Below, in pieces: positions 21,267-33,340 of a stretch of DNA of 64,000 nt. The stretch lies in NCBI GenBank assembly GCA_958298945.1, contig OY282607.1:36613000-36676999 (forward strand), read 5' to 3'. The notes below the pieces were generated by a model. That model was given only the letters and a program-made list of their open reading frames with translations, had not been told where the DNA came from and made no database searches. A program made the position numbers and the translations under genes. Positions within the stretch are counted from its first letter, which is position 1. Every line of letters begins with the position of its first letter. Origin of the DNA: Atherix ibis (Eukaryota > Arthropoda > Insecta > Diptera > Athericidae).

Positions 21267-23738
21267 ATATGATTTTTTGGCTCGATAATAATCAAAAGAA
21301 AATATTAAGATTTTTGATCTAATTGTTATCATGCCAACAATTTTGAATAGCGTTTGGGGAAAAAACGGACATCGATATTCGTAAATTTGCAAAAATGTAT
21401 CCTTCATCCCTAAGAACTGATAGAATTAAGGCTCTAGAAGAAAGTCTATTTCTCTGGGTTGATTGTCCTAATTAAGGTTTACTCGATAGCGATACTCAAC
21501 ACAACTTACCCAACAATAGGGGTATTGGAATAAATTAGTTATCGAGTCATGTGGGAATTTAGAGCTAACAATATGATTTTCTAAGTAAACGGACGACTTA
21601 GTTTCTTATGCATCATAAATAATTGTCTTCATGTGCAGTACTGAAATTTATAAAACCTTTTGAAGTTTTGTTTCATTATTATAAAAAAAAGAAGAAAACC
21701 ATTCAATTTGCGTTATCTGTAGTACTCAGCATTTTATCCTTTGAAAAGCTCAATTCTGTGTCTTTTAATTTAACGTCACAATGAGGTCACTAAATAACAA
21801 TTTTTTGTATATGAAACTATTCTTAAACAGCGAGCAGATTTTTAAAGTCGAGGAACATTAACACGACATATAGGAGAGGAGTAAACATCTCTAAATCATG
21901 AGATTTACTGTAAGGTTAACTTTTACAAATTTCGTAATCTCGTTGCCATTGCTATTCAAGCATATATCATGGGAATTCGAATACTAATAAAATATCTTTT
22001 AGGAAAATATTTGAAATAAATTTCAGAAAATTTTTCAGAAAAATATTTTGTAAAAGAAAAACAAACAAAACAAATTTTCTACTAAAATCTCAAAATATTG
22101 TAAATTATTTTTTTTTATTAATAAATAATTGCAAAAATATTACTGAGTACATTTCAAACTCAAACTTGAAGATACTTGTAATTTCATTACGGACGGCTGC
22201 TACCAATTTCTAAGTAATTATTTTCTAACAATTTATTTACATATTGTTGTAGTAGAAATGAACTTATTCAACTTTCTTTCATAATTAAAATCAATCTAAG
22301 CCCTTATTTGATCGATTAATGAAAACGGCAAATACTTGTTTTTTCCTTTCCTAAAGAGTCCCACGGATTAGAACAGCAAATATTGTAATTATTTCATAAG
22401 AATACTTTACTCAATGTTTCTGTCATTTTATTGACATGCTTTGAAGAACTTTAATAGTAAATATTATTAATAAACAACGAAGAAAATCATAAGCATCCTT
22501 GTTTCTTTATTATTGATTTATTTTGTTCGTTTAGTAATAAATTAATTTCTGTACTTAGTAGGATACTTCTTTACACTATTTGCTATATTATCAATTCAAT
22601 TCTAAGTTATTCTTTCTTATTTTAAGAAAGATTTATAATTGAATAGATGATATACCAAATAGAATAAAGAGTCCTTTTAATCTTAAATCCAAATTCCAAA
22701 AATATACTCCTTTTAAGTAGAATTACTGTCACATTAATACTATTTATAATTTTAAAAATAGATAAGGGTCCAAACAATTGAGAATTTTAGATTTCAATAT
22801 ATAAATAGAATATCAAAGAGGAATATGTAGGCATTTATTTATATATTAAAATCTTAAATTCTCAAATTATTATTCTCTTCAATTTTATAATACGTGTATC
22901 CTTAAACAGAAAATATTTTGATAACTAAAAATAAATTCGAAATGAATTATAATGAAAATTTCATAGGCCCAGGCAACGATTATAAATAAATTTATCCATT
23001 CAGAACTGCTACAAATCATTACCACAACTATGCAGAAAATTTCAAGTCAGGATTTCCACCCACAAGTATGAAGGATATTCGAGAAAAAGAATTTCATATT
23101 TAACAAACTATATCGAAAGAAATTGTTACTAGTTGAAGTGAGTTGTGCAAATTTATAAAATATTATATTAGGTACTCTTTTTACTTGTTTGTAAGTTTTT
23201 TTTAAAAACTTTTCAGAATATTGTTAAATAATTATTATTTATTATAAGAATAACTAATTTATTCCAAAGCAATATATAATCATTTTTTTTTAAATAGAAA
23301 TTTTCACTTTTCTTGGAGTGAAAATTATAAAAATTTCTGTATGGAAAATATAATTTTCAATAATTTTTAGAAGTTATTATATAATTTTCAATATTTTTTT
23401 TATTTTAACTTAATAATGTTTTGTTCTTTTTCAAACGAGCGCAATTTTTGTTAAAACGAAAACTATTCAAAATAAATTTAAGAATTAATAATTTATTAAA
23501 TAGTAAACAGAAAGATATATTTCTCCTAATTAATAAATAATACAAAAACAAAAATTTTACCTATTATTATAATATGAACAATTTTATAAACACGATTTAT
23601 GCTTTGAACATTTTAAAAATTATACGAAAATAACGAATTTCATGCAAAAATATGGCAAACAGTTGAACAAGACAGGATAACCACTAAAATTTGGAAAAGA
23701 AGAAACAGAGAGCCTCCATACACCACACCGCAGATAAA
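21267..23738. other. AT-rich sequence
   Basis: This is AT-rich and without a recognisable gene up to the LINE remnant that begins by about 23739. Confidence 0.6.
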
Positions 23739-24404
23739 TCACTTAAGAGATTTGGACCCGTAGTGCATTCGTAACGAGCCCGTTTTTGGTGTGTAACCAA
23801 CCTGCTTACTTTTTAACTGCAAAACAGACGCACACATCTCAGGAGATCGTTGTTGCCCTTCGTACGCCGACAGAAAAACTATTCTTAAAGTAATGACGGA
23901 CAACGAATGTTCCATGGCTGTAGCAACAACAATGTTCAAAAAAAGTCAAATGGATGCCTCCACAATTCAATCGAACACCTCCTTTGCACAAGCAGTCCGT
24001 GCGTCATCTCATCCCGTCGATACATGAGTATCCTCATCATTGCCATCAACGCCTTCTGCGTCCACCGCACCATTGCTACCATCCCCTCGCCCATCCAAAA
24101 AAATTGCACCCTCTCCATCCAAAAAAGCTTTCGAGCGTAAGCTATCCAATTCTTTAACGCCAATTGTCAAGAAACCTTTCACAAATACAGAAATCAACGC
24201 CTCTTCTGGTAAACCAATTACCACCCCATCAAAATCCCCACTCTCAAATTCCCAAACACATTCAACCCACCCCCGATACACCAGTGAACAAGTTGCTATA
24301 CTTATTAGCACGGTGAAATACCTCGACTCAGAAGATCGGAACACCGTTCTTAACATAGCCCAAAAAATTAAGTCTGGAAAACCAGGCACAAGCTCTAAAA
24401 CATA
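23739..24404 (+). pseudogene. LINE ORF1 (gag-like) C-terminal part
   Basis: One frame with two stops reads across the region. FNCKTDAHISGDRCCPSYAD near 23810-23870 looks like a zinc knuckle (C..C, H, C spacing) followed by RKTILKVM. An ORF1-type low-complexity tail rich in Ser, Pro and Thr (SLPSTPSASTAPLLPSPRPS) comes next, then a charged end (KYLDSEDRNTVLNIAQKIKS) and a stop at 24404. This layout, nucleic-acid-binding knuckle then Pro/Ser-rich tail, is usual for I and Jockey ORF1 proteins. It is non-functional because of the stop before VSSSLPSTP and another upstream. Confidence 0.65.
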
Positions 24405-24462
24405 ACATTGCTAATGTTTTTTCTAAGAGTACGAGCCTGCAGTCTGGTGAACAGGAAGTGGT

Positions 24463-25737
24463 ATGCCTTTCGGCAAACTCCTTTTTGCCTTTCGGCAAAC
24501 TCATTTTTCACCAGCAGATTGGCAAGGCCTAATTAGCCAAATACCCGAAAATACCATTATTCTTGGAGATTTCAATGCCCACAGTCATGCTTGGAGTTCC
24601 TCTAGAACCTGCTGGCGCGGGAAAATCTTCGAGGAATGGCTCAACTCTACCGATTCGAGCTACACTCTACTAAACTATGGTTCACCGACCTTTTTCTCAA
24701 CCAGAGGTACTACCTCTGTTCTCTGTTTTTATTCATGGAAAGTTCATGGCTTCCTTGAAGGAAGTGACCACTTACCCATACTTGTGGAGGCAAATGTTGC
24801 GCACGTTAAAATAAAACCACTGTCACGGTTCATAGAAGAGCGCGCAAATTGGGAAAATTACAGAGCTGCGATTTTCAAAGCTTCTGCTGAGGCAGACGTG
24901 CAGCTGCTGGGACAATTTCCTCTACGAAATCGCAACATAACGACATGCAAGAAATATGGCCTGGAAAGACTACTCTCGTTTTTCCAGTACGGCGAATCTC
25001 ATCGAATTGAGACTCAGGACTGTTCGAGTTAAAAGAGCAGTGAAACAAGCCAAGCAAATAGCTTGGAATAACTTCACCGCCTCAATTGACTCCAGAACTT
25101 CACTGAAAGAAGCATGGAGAGGTATTAACTGCATTCTTGGTCGCTAAAAAAATGGGATTATCCCATCTATTGAGTCTGAGAATGGAGTTTTATCCTACTC
25201 AACCGCTATTGTTGAGAAACTGGCACAGTCCTGGGCCTCGTTTTCATCCAACAACCACTTTAGTGTTTCATGCCGTAGAGAGAAACAATACTTCACGGAA
25301 AATCTCTCGCCTATACTGTCAGCCTCCATCCTAATCTTGAACCAGCCAATAATGCTTGCGGAGTTCAACTTTTCGTTGAATTCCTTCAAGGGAACCACAC
25401 CTGGTAGGGATAAGGTTTCTTTTAAAATGATTAAAGAGACATCTTCGACTTTTCATATTAGAATTGTCAACCTCTTTAACAAAATTTTGGAAAAATCTAT
25501 TTAACCAAATTGCTCGAAGGTCGCAACAGCCATTCCAGTTTCCAAGAAAAATCTCTCCCATTCTTCGGCTAACAACTTTAAACGAATTTCATTACTGCCT
25601 TGCACTTCCAAGATCCTGGAAAAGATCTTAGCTACAAGACTTAACCAGGCGCTTGTCAATAGACTCAATCCCCAACAACATGCTTACAGGCCAGGCAGGC
25701 GAACTCTGAGTATGCTACTTGAACTCCAACATAGACA
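24463..25737 (+). pseudogene. LINE ORF2: endonuclease and RT N-terminal part
   Basis: The APE-type endonuclease core reads IILGDFNAHSHAWSSSRTCW with the catalytic GDFNAH, then a Ser/Thr-rich loop, then LEGSDHLPILVEANV with the catalytic SDH. The N-terminal endonuclease motifs are missing. After frame changes the RT begins: KQAKQIAWNNFTAS, WRGINCILGR, TTPGRDKVSFKMIKETS, NNFKRISLLPCTSKILEKIL and QQHAYRPGRRTLSMLLELQH. It stops at about 25737, before motif A. A stop at 25032 and several others mark it as dead. Confidence 0.8.
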
Positions 25738-25956
25738 TTTCAAATGTTTTTTTATAGAAATTTTATTTATTTTTAAATAAAACAAAATTATTCAATATTA
25801 TATGCATTTTCCGTAAATTATAATTTTTTATTGTTATGTTGATAGTAAAAAATAAATAAAAATGAATTTCAATTGGAGTAAAAATTAAAAAAAAACTTGT
25901 TTCCGGTAAGAATTTTTTGATTTATTTTGACTAAGACAGCTGAGGTATTCTGAAAA

Positions 25957-27222
25957 TACGAGGGTCGTTCAATAAGTCCTTAGAAAATCTTAGAAATTGC
26001 GCTCGTAGTGTCGGTAAAGATTTTTTTTGTAAGTACATCGACAGGAAAGTTGTCAAAATTTCAGCTCGATCCATAGCGTAGGTCAATTTCTATCGTCGAT
26101 TAAAGTTAACGACATTTATTTGTGCATAACAATGGAAAAAAGCGAATTTAGGGCTGTCATTAAACATCTCCATTTGAAAGGCTTAAGCCCGAAAGAAATC
26201 AAAGCCGAGTTGGATGCAGTTCATGGCACATCTGCACCTGTGTTTGCGACGGTTTACAATTGGGTGAATGAATTTAAACGTGGCCGTTTATCCACAAAAG
26301 ATGAACATTGTTCAGGACGCCCAGTTGAGGTGTCTACTCCTGAAATCATCGACAAAATCCACGATCTGATTTTGAACGATCGGCGAATTAAAGTGCGCGA
26401 ATTAGTTGAGGCCACGGGCATATCACAAGGTACAGTCGCTTCAATTTTGCATGAAAAATTGTCTGTGACAAAAATTTCGGCAAGATAGGTGCCGCGTTTG
26501 CTCTCAGAGGAGAATAAGCGCAATCTAGCGGACTCTGAGGCTATGTTGGCACTCTTTCATCGCAATCCTGCCGAATTATTTCGTCGATATGTCACTGTAG
26601 ACGAAACCTGGATACACTACTACACTCCAGAAACGAAGAGACAGTCATCACAGTGGATTTTCAAGGGTGAACGGCTCCGAAGAAGGCAAAAACTGTGCCA
26701 TCGGCCAGCAAGGTGATGGCCACGGTCTTTTGGGATTCGCAGGGCATCATTTTTATCGACTACTTGGAAAAAGGAAAAACAATAACAGGAGCGTATTACG
26801 CGTCGTTATTGCAACGGTTGAGCGAGGAAATCAAAGAGAAACGCCCCCATCTGAAAAAGGAAAAAATCCTCTTGCATCAGGACAATGCGCGTGTGCACAC
26901 CTGCGCTGTTTCCATGGCCAAAATTGTGGAATTGAGAATGGAATTGTTGCAGCATCCCGCTTATTCACCAGATTTGGCTCCGAGTGACTATTTGCTCTTC
27001 CCCAATCTGAAGAAATGGCTTGGCGGACGACGGTTCACTTCCAACGAGGACGTCATTGCTCAAACGGATGAGTATTTTGCAGAACTTCCGAAATCCTATT
27101 TTTTTGGCGGGATAAAAATGTATAGAGATAAAAAGAGATTATATTGAACAATAAAAAAATTATTTTTTTAAAAAACAGTTGTTTTCCATCTTTTTCTAAG
27201 GACTTATTGAACGACTCTCGTA
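25957..27222 (+). mobile_element. Mariner copy C (family 1), both ends present
   Basis: TA at 25957-25958 is followed by CGAGGGTCGTTCAATAAGTC, and the mirror end finishes at TA 27221-27222. The inverted repeats are about 28 bp with one or two mismatches. At 1,266 bp this is the complete structural copy of the family and defines its ends. Confidence 0.94.
26132..27147 (+). pseudogene. mariner transposase, family 1, copy C
   Basis: From ATG 26132 the frame is open to a Trp-to-TAG stop at 26486-26488 (before PRLLSEENKRN). A 3-bp in-frame deletion near 26525 removes one residue. A single-base deletion near 26671 (GERLRRR instead of GERAPKK) shifts the frame. The rest reads SASKVMATVFWDSQGI, HQDNARVHT and YSPDLAPSDYLLF to 27147. 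About 23 bp are lost near 27118, removing part of the C-terminus. The catalytic Asp codons all survive, but in two frames. Confidence 0.92.
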
Positions 27223-28829
27223 TTTTCTAAATAAGTAAAATTTTTCCATGTTATCTAAAAACTAAGATAAAAAAATTGTTACAGCAAAATTTTTAACCAA
27301 ATAATTTAACCAATTTTAAATCTTGTTTATTTGAAAAGATAATATTATTTATCATAAGAAAATTATTACTTTTATTTAAACTTCAAAGATAATATCACAT
27401 ATTAATGGTGAGTTTTTTGTATAAATATCCTCACTACCCAAATTTATATTAAATTTAATATTACAATATATACAATATTTTATATTTTATTAAAAAATAT
27501 TTTTTTTACATTTTTTTTTAAATCAGAAACACCCTGTATTAAGAGTAGAGTAAGTGTTCGTCCATTATTAATTTGGTTTTATAAAATTTACAATTGCGGT
27601 AATAGGAGCAAATTTAATGAAATGGCTAGTGTTAGTGTAAATGAGATTCATTGATATTTAGCGATTCCGATTACTTCCTAAAATTTCGATTTATGGTAGC
27701 CTAGTGATTTTCCAACAAAGAGCAATGGTAATTTTATTATTTGAAAAATTTTTTTAAATAAAAACAATATAAAGTGCACTATTGTCCTAAGCCTGGTTTG
27801 GTGTGTAATACTTTTTTTTGAATGACTATATTTGTCTGTAAAAAAATCAAGGCTTTTATTATTTGGGTTTTCAAGTTCAAAGCCAATCTAATTTATATGT
27901 ATGAAAAAAATGGGGGTTTTTGTTAGCAGGTTCAAGGTTATATACACAGTCCAACCAGATTTTGACGTGATTTTTGGCAATTAGATTTTTTTTACAGTAT
28001 GGAACGGAGTTGCTTTTAAAGTAAAATTGATGGTATTTGGTAGGTAGCTTCTTAGAGAGTATTGAAAATAGTAAATACTCTATTTCCAGTACTCACCGTA
28101 GTTAATTATAATATTTTTTTTTCAACTAAGTCGGCTGAGAATCGAAATTTTTAGTTTTATTATAGGTTAAAAAAAATGTCAATTGTTTTATATAAGTTTA
28201 AAAATACTAAAAAAAAATTTGCCGATTGTATTAAATAAATAGTGTAAATCATTAAATTACATATTAAAAAATAAAAATAATTTTTATTTACAAAAAAAAT
28301 ATATTTCTCTTCAGTAAAAAAAAATACTTTTTGATTGGTTATTTTCTCTGCAGCATTTACAAATGCTTATTGATTGGTTATTTGTGGTTTTATTACTAAT
28401 GTCATCACTCATAAATTTGGACCGATCCAAAATTTGTTGATTGTAACAATTATTATAAAAACTGCTGTTTAAAGTTCTGATTACCTACTGAAAATTGTAT
28501 TTATGATCGCCTAGTGATTCTATTCTCCAAGGCAGATGCAATTTGTTTTTGCGTTTTTGCGTTTTTTCTGTTCTCACAAAAGTTGTTTGACTTTATCATT
28601 GATGAGGGTGTAATTTTTGACTTTTTGATCAAAATGCCAAAGACAATTTGTAGAAAATGCATAAAAATTTAAAATCTTTATTCATATAACATATAATAGA
28701 AAAATTCAAATATATAAAAAATATCGATGATGATTAGTCAATCTTTCTTTAAAGGAAAAATACCACTAATTTAGAGTTCTTTTAAAATAAATGCAGATAT
28801 TACGTGGTATTGCAGAAAATTATGGGAAC
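27223..28829. other. AT-rich sequence
   Basis: This has long A/T runs and no identifiable gene. A 13-bp word (TTGATTGGTTATT) occurs near 28332 and again near 28370. Confidence 0.55.
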
Positions 28830-29310
28830 TATTATCATTGAAGACGTAGTGTATGTGTACGTCCAGCAGGTGCTCACGGAGATGTACAGTCAAATTATTT
28901 TTGGAGTATTGAGAACTGATGAAATGTGGAACGAGTAGGCTTTTATAAGGTTAGACCGTCGATTAACATTGAAGCTGATGAATAGTTCTTGAGAGGCACA
29001 ATAAGTAATTATTGAGAGGCTCACGAAGTGGGTTCATCATGTCGGATCAGATATAGCAGATACGTGGGTGCTCCACCATGACAATGCCATTTATCACGCG
29101 GCCATCACATTCAACGGGTGTTTTTGGGAAAAGGAATCCTTATGGTTTTTTCTGCCCACTTATTCACCTGATAACAGTCCTGGCGACTTATTTGCTCCCC
29201 AAGTTAAAAATATATTATACTTAAAATGCCGTTTACTTGATACTGTTAAGGGCGTTTTAAAGACAGTCAAATTTAAGAAACATTTTTTTTTTATAGTATG
29301 GTGATGTAAT
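28830..29310 (+). pseudogene. Old mariner transposase relic (sixth type)
   Basis: An open stretch at about 29005-29304 reads IIERLTKWVHHVGSDIADTW, VLHHDNAIYHAAITF and PTYSPDNSPGDLF. HHDN is the second catalytic Asp and SPGD the third, with 34 residues between them, as in mariner. DIADTWVLHHDNA is typical of another mariner lineage common in animals. Upstream sequence from about 28830 shows only scattered similarity. No terminal repeats were found. The C-terminus (KFKKHFF) runs into A/T-rich DNA. Confidence 0.7.
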
Positions 29311-29369
29311 TTTAAAATTTTCTTTTGAAGAAGAGTAATAAAATAATTTTTAAAAACAAGAAACTATTT

Positions 29370-29985
29370 TGTTATGGAAATATATTGAATGCGGGACGTG
29401 GCCCCAACGTGACTTTCGTTCTACATTGCTTATACGTTAGTCCCTTCCAGACGTGCAGTACAAGTTTCAACTCAGTCCGGTTATAAAAGAGTACCATAAA
29501 AAAAAATTTTGTTTTTGTAGAGCATATCCGGAACACTCCTTATCGAGAGAAAATGGCGGCAGAAGGGATTTCCGGAACACTCCTTTTTCGGCGGCAGAAG
29601 GGATTTTTGGAGATTCGAAAAGCAGTGGTTTCCAACATCGATAGCTGTTGAAAATGTGTAATGGGAGCCGGCTCTTATGAGGTCAACCATTTCTGCCCCT
29701 CTCAACTAACATTAAATCTTCTGAATGAGCCCTTGGCAGAATCAGAAAAATAGTTCTTCGCATCATATCGGACGTTGCAAACACTTGGATGCTCCTTCAT
29801 CCTCTCACGAGGTAATCTACACAGAGGAATATCACAGGTCTGGAAAGGGTGTCCTGTGATTTTCCAAACCACATAATCCGAGTGAATGTTCGTCCCCAAT
29901 ATCACAAAAACTTATCAAGATGTAATTTTAGGGTACTATCAATAATGTCTAAGGAAATCTAACCGAGGAGCTGAAGATAAGTTCA
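29370..29985. other. Less AT-rich island with a short tandem duplication
   Basis: A block containing CCGGAACACTCCTT and GGCGGCAGAAGGGATT is present twice in tandem (about 29528-29570 and 29571-29612), the second copy shortened. The island has no identified frame. The minus strand 29702-29905 is open for 67 codons without a known motif. It may be a further decayed mobile element. Confidence 0.4.
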
Positions 29986-30678
29986 GTTAAAGTCTTCCAA
30001 CACGACTGCGAAGGGTGAAAACTACGCCTCTACGGATGTAAAGCTGCTCAAAGAAACTAGTTTGAGGGCGATAATATTGATATTTTTTAAAAATATAAAT
30101 CATTTGCGCTAAAGGAATTATGAATATCCTTTTAATATTATGGTAAATAGTGCGTGTGGAAAGTACTAAATTATGGCTTGGGGAGGTGGGGGTTGTTGGT
30201 AAAGAGAGAGAGATGTTGGTGCACTTTACTCTTACATAGCTGTTGATTGTAATAATTTGGGAAAACCGAGTGGGGCAAATCATTCCACATTCGGATTGAA
30301 TGGTTTAAAAAAGAATTTCTGAATCTTATAGTACGTGCAAAAGAAGGATTTAACTCTAAACAACTATTAGAGTTAAATAATTAAAGAGGCAGAATGCAAC
30401 TAGCCAATTCACTGGAATGCTGTTTAAATACGATAAAATAACAAAAGACCGGAGACATTTTGTCAATGTTTCAGTGAGTCTCATGATTCCGTAGTAATTT
30501 TGTCTCCTATTAATTTTATCACGTGTTTTTGTATCCCATTTAGTAAGCGTAATGACATTTTAGAAACACCTGCTCATAAATGGGAATTATATTCTAGCTT
30601 GGGGCAAATACGATGAATGTAACCTGCGGAAATTCAAAATTCGCGATACGTAACCCGCGGAATACACATAGGCCGCGG

Positions 30679-30721
30679 AAATTCAAAATTCGCGATGAAA
30701 ATTATCGCGAATTTTGAATTT
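30679..30721. repeat. Perfect palindrome AAATTCAAAATTCGCGAT / complement
   Basis: Arms of 18 bp at 30679-30696 and 30704-30721 are separated by 7 bp. A third copy of the left arm, with its outer flank GTAACCTGCGG, lies at about 30618-30647. The right arm's flank CACAGGTTACGTAT mirrors that outer copy. The whole block is an inverted plus direct duplication of the mariner E end. Confidence 0.85.
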
Positions 30722-30829
30722 TCACAGGTTACGTATATTTGATTTTCAAATTTTTGTGGCGCTATGTTGGTACTCATGTCTCTCACTTATGCCGACAAGT
30801 TCGGCCATTTAGAATGTTCAGTTAATTTT

Positions 30830-31483
30830 TGACAGCTGCTTTGCTTGCACGTGTTTTGGCTCGTCTTCGATTTTTGTTCAATTTTGACCAAAAACAGCAT
30901 CGCACTAAGGAGCTGTTGGACTCTGTCGGCGATGACCCACATTTACTCCAGAGGGTCACAACGGTTGAGTAATCATAGATTTGTGGTTTTGACGTGGAAG
31001 CCAAAGCTCAATCATCCCAATAAAAGCTGCCACACGAGCCAAGACCATAAAAAGCGCCAAGTTCGGTCGAATGTGAAGTTTTGCTTACAGTTTTGCAGGG
31101 GCGTGGTGCATCATGAGTTCTTCCACAGGGTAGAACGGTCAATAAGAAATATTACCTGCAAGTTATTCGCAAGTTGCGCGAAGCAATCCTCCAGAAACTC
31201 CCGGATTTGTGGAAGAACAAAAACACTAATAATATCGCATTCACCGTATTCCCCATATCTGGCCCCCTGTGACTTTTTCTTGTTCCCGAAACTGAAGCGC
31301 CCAATGAAAGGACGACACTACGCTACGATTGAGGAGATAAACACGGCATCGAAGGAGGAGCTGAACAAGATCACAAAACATGATTTTTTGAAGTGCTTCG
31401 AGAATTGGAAAAAATGTTGGCACAAGTGTATAATATCTGGTGGGGACTACTTTGAAGGGGAAAAAATAGATATTCATGAATAA
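30830..31483 (+). pseudogene. Mariner E transposase remnant
   Basis: Short pieces read in different frames: KAQSSQ near 31000, VRSNVK near 31065, REAILQKLPDLWKNKN near 31180. An open end then gives SPYSPYLAPCDFFLFPKLKR, PMKGRHYATIEEINTASKEE and FENWKKCWHKCIISGGDYFE, with a stop at 31481-31483. The third catalytic Asp (LAPCDFFLF) remains. The HHDN segment with the second Asp is deleted, and about half of the N-terminal region is missing near 30890-30940. This belongs to a mariner type often annotated as SETMAR-like in insects. Confidence 0.8.
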
Positions 31484-31636
31484 ATAAATAATTTTTGAAA
31501 GAACACAAAATTCGCGATACTTTTTGAAGAGACCCTCATATATGCCTTGTACATGTTGGCTAGATCAGATGTAGTGAACATTTTTGCATCGCTTATGGAA
31601 ACCTAAACATCTTGCAGCGTTTTTGGTAATATTAAA

Positions 31637-32839
31637 TACGAGGGTCATTCAACAAGTACTTAGCCTCACCGCCCGATGGAACTGCTGTCACAAAAGAAAT
31701 TTACCATCGTGCAGTACATTCTTTTAGTAGCCTACTGTCAAAGTTTCCCTTCATTAGTTTTGTTTTGAGAGCCTTTGAAAGCGAGCGTGTCGGTCGGTTG
31801 CACACAAATGGAAAAAAAACAATATCGTTCGGTGATTAGATTCTTGTTTTTGGAAGGGAAAACGCGCAGCGAAATCAAAAATCGCTTGGATGCTGTGTAT
31901 GGTGACTCTTCTCCTTCGATGGCGACCGTCAAGAATTGGTTCAACGAGTTTGTTCGTGGCCGCACATCGGTTTTTGATGAGCCACGGCCAGGTGCCCCGA
32001 AAACGGCTGCTACGGAGGAAAACGTTAAAAAAGTCCACGATCTCGTGTTGGCAGACCGTCGATTAAAGGTTCACGAGATAACTGAAACTGTGGGCATCGC
32101 AGTAGGAACGGTACATCATATTCTACACGAAGAACTGGGCATGAGAAAGCTGTCGGCGCGATGGGTGCCGCGTTCGCTCACACCGTAAAACAAGCGCAAC
32201 CGTGAGACCACATCGGCAACGTGTTTGGCGCTGTTTCAGCGCAATCCAGCGGAGTTCTTGCGTTGTTTCTTGACCGTCGACGAAACATTGATTCACTGGT
32301 ACACACCAGAGACCAAGGAACAGTCGAAACAGTGGACTTCACCCGGCGAACGTGCTCCGAAGAAGGCGAAGACTGTTCGATCGGCCGGAAAGGTGATGGC
32401 CACCGTTTTCTGGGATTCATAAGGTGTGATCCACATCGATTACCTCGAGAAGGGTAAAACAATCACGGGGAGCTACTATGCTGACTTATTGGGCCGATTT
32501 GACGTCGAATTGAAGAAAAAGCACCCCCGCTTTGCGAAGAAAAAAGTGCTGTTCCACCACGACAACGCACCGTACTCTCCAGATTTGCCCCCCCTGTGAC
32601 TACTTTTTGTTTCCAAACCTGAAAAAAGATTTGGGTCGAATGAGGAGGTCATCGTCGCCACGGAGGCCTATTTTGCTTCCCTCGAGAAAATGTATTTTTT
32701 GGACGGGTTATAAAAGTAAGAGCATCGCTGGGGCAAGTGTATCGAGCTTGAAGGAGATTATGTGGAAAAATAAATTGCCACCTTTCCAAAATTTTCGTTT
32801 TTCTTTTGTAGGCTAAGTACTAGTTGAATAACACTCGTA
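31637..32839 (+). mobile_element. Mariner D (family 2), both ends present
   Basis: TA 31637-31638 is followed by CGAGGGTCATTCAACAAGTA. The mirror end finishes TAACACTCGTA at 32839. The inverted repeats are 28 bp with a few mismatches. At 1,203 bp it is about 50 bp shorter than sister copy F because of internal deletion. Confidence 0.93.
31808..32773 (+). pseudogene. mariner transposase, family 2, copy D
   Basis: From ATG 31808 it reads MEKKQYRSVIRFLFLEGKTR, KNWFNEFVRGRTS and RKLSARWVPRSLTP, then a stop at 32186-32188. The same frame continues with TVDETLIHWYTPE (first Asp; the usual Trp after DET is Leu) and another stop after TVFWDS (about 32419). The segment between HHDNAP and YSPDLPP has lost about 66 bp. 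That removes the spacing between the second and third Asp, so the active site cannot form. The C-terminus (CIELEGDYVEK) survives to 32773. Confidence 0.9.
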
Positions 32840-33340
32840 TGTGGCCGAAGAACAATGACGTCCATCAGGAAACGATTGTAACTAAGAGTGATCAGCGAAA
32901 GTTTGGATTGGATTAGAAATAACAGATGAGAGATAACAAATGAGAAAATTTGAAAAAGGGTCAGAGATAGGACTGAACCCTGGGGAACACCGGCACTAGT
33001 TTTGTAGACTAGAGACTTGAAGCTATCGAAAATAACTTGTACTGAACGATTCGAAAGGTAACTTGCAATCCATTTGAGGAGGCAATTGTCGATAACATAT
33101 GTTATGTACACATTTCCGATAAAAGAGCCTGATGTCAAACACAAGAGCAATAATGCCACACTTGATGATATACCATCAAATCACCAGTGGCTCTATTACT
33201 ACGCAAACCGTATTGACGGTCGCTAAGGAGTTTCGTTAATTGAATTGATAACATAGATTATCAGAACACTAATAGTTTATCAGTATTTCCATGACCTTAG
33301 AGAGAATGGATGTTAGTGCAATAAATAGAAATCGTTGCAA

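Larger units (their letters stand above)
23739..25737 (+). mobile_element. I/Jockey-like non-LTR element, gag end to RT fingers
   Basis: One plus-strand element fragment is present in the natural order gag-like ORF1, endonuclease, reverse transcriptase. It has better GC than both flanks. It ends abruptly at about 25737 in the RT fingers, after which AT-rich DNA and a mariner follow. The 5' end is not clear. Confidence 0.8.
30618..31540 (+). mobile_element. Mariner E (family 5), internally deleted, left end rearranged
   Basis: The right end finishes GAAGAGACCCTCATA with TA at 31539-31540. Just inside it, ATTCGCGATACTTTTTGAAG is recognisable. On the left, ATCGCGAATTTTGAATTTTC at 30704 fits the inner part of the same inverted repeat, but the outer bases are missing and direct and inverted copies of this end precede it. 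The insertion splits the RT phrase MYKAY/PKLEYNSHL. Confidence 0.78.
30150..33340 (-). mobile_element. Minus-strand CR1/Jockey-group RT relic carrying two mariners
   Basis: Reading from about 33340 downwards on the minus strand gives IALTSILSKVMEI and LLSDRQYGLRSNRATGDLMV (33170-33330), then LLKWIASYLSNRSVQVIFDS and SAGVPQGSVL (about 32980-33090), then SNPIQTFADHS, a damaged FADD motif (about 32890). Mariner D interrupts at 31637-32839. NAARCLGFHKRCKNVHY resumes at about 31580-31630 and reaches MYKAY at 31541. Mariner E interrupts at 30618-31540. CPKLEYNSHL, AGVSKMSLRLLNGIQKHVIK and LIGDK then read from 30610 to about 30480, and a degraded tail reaches about 30150. Many stops are present. Confidence 0.8.
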
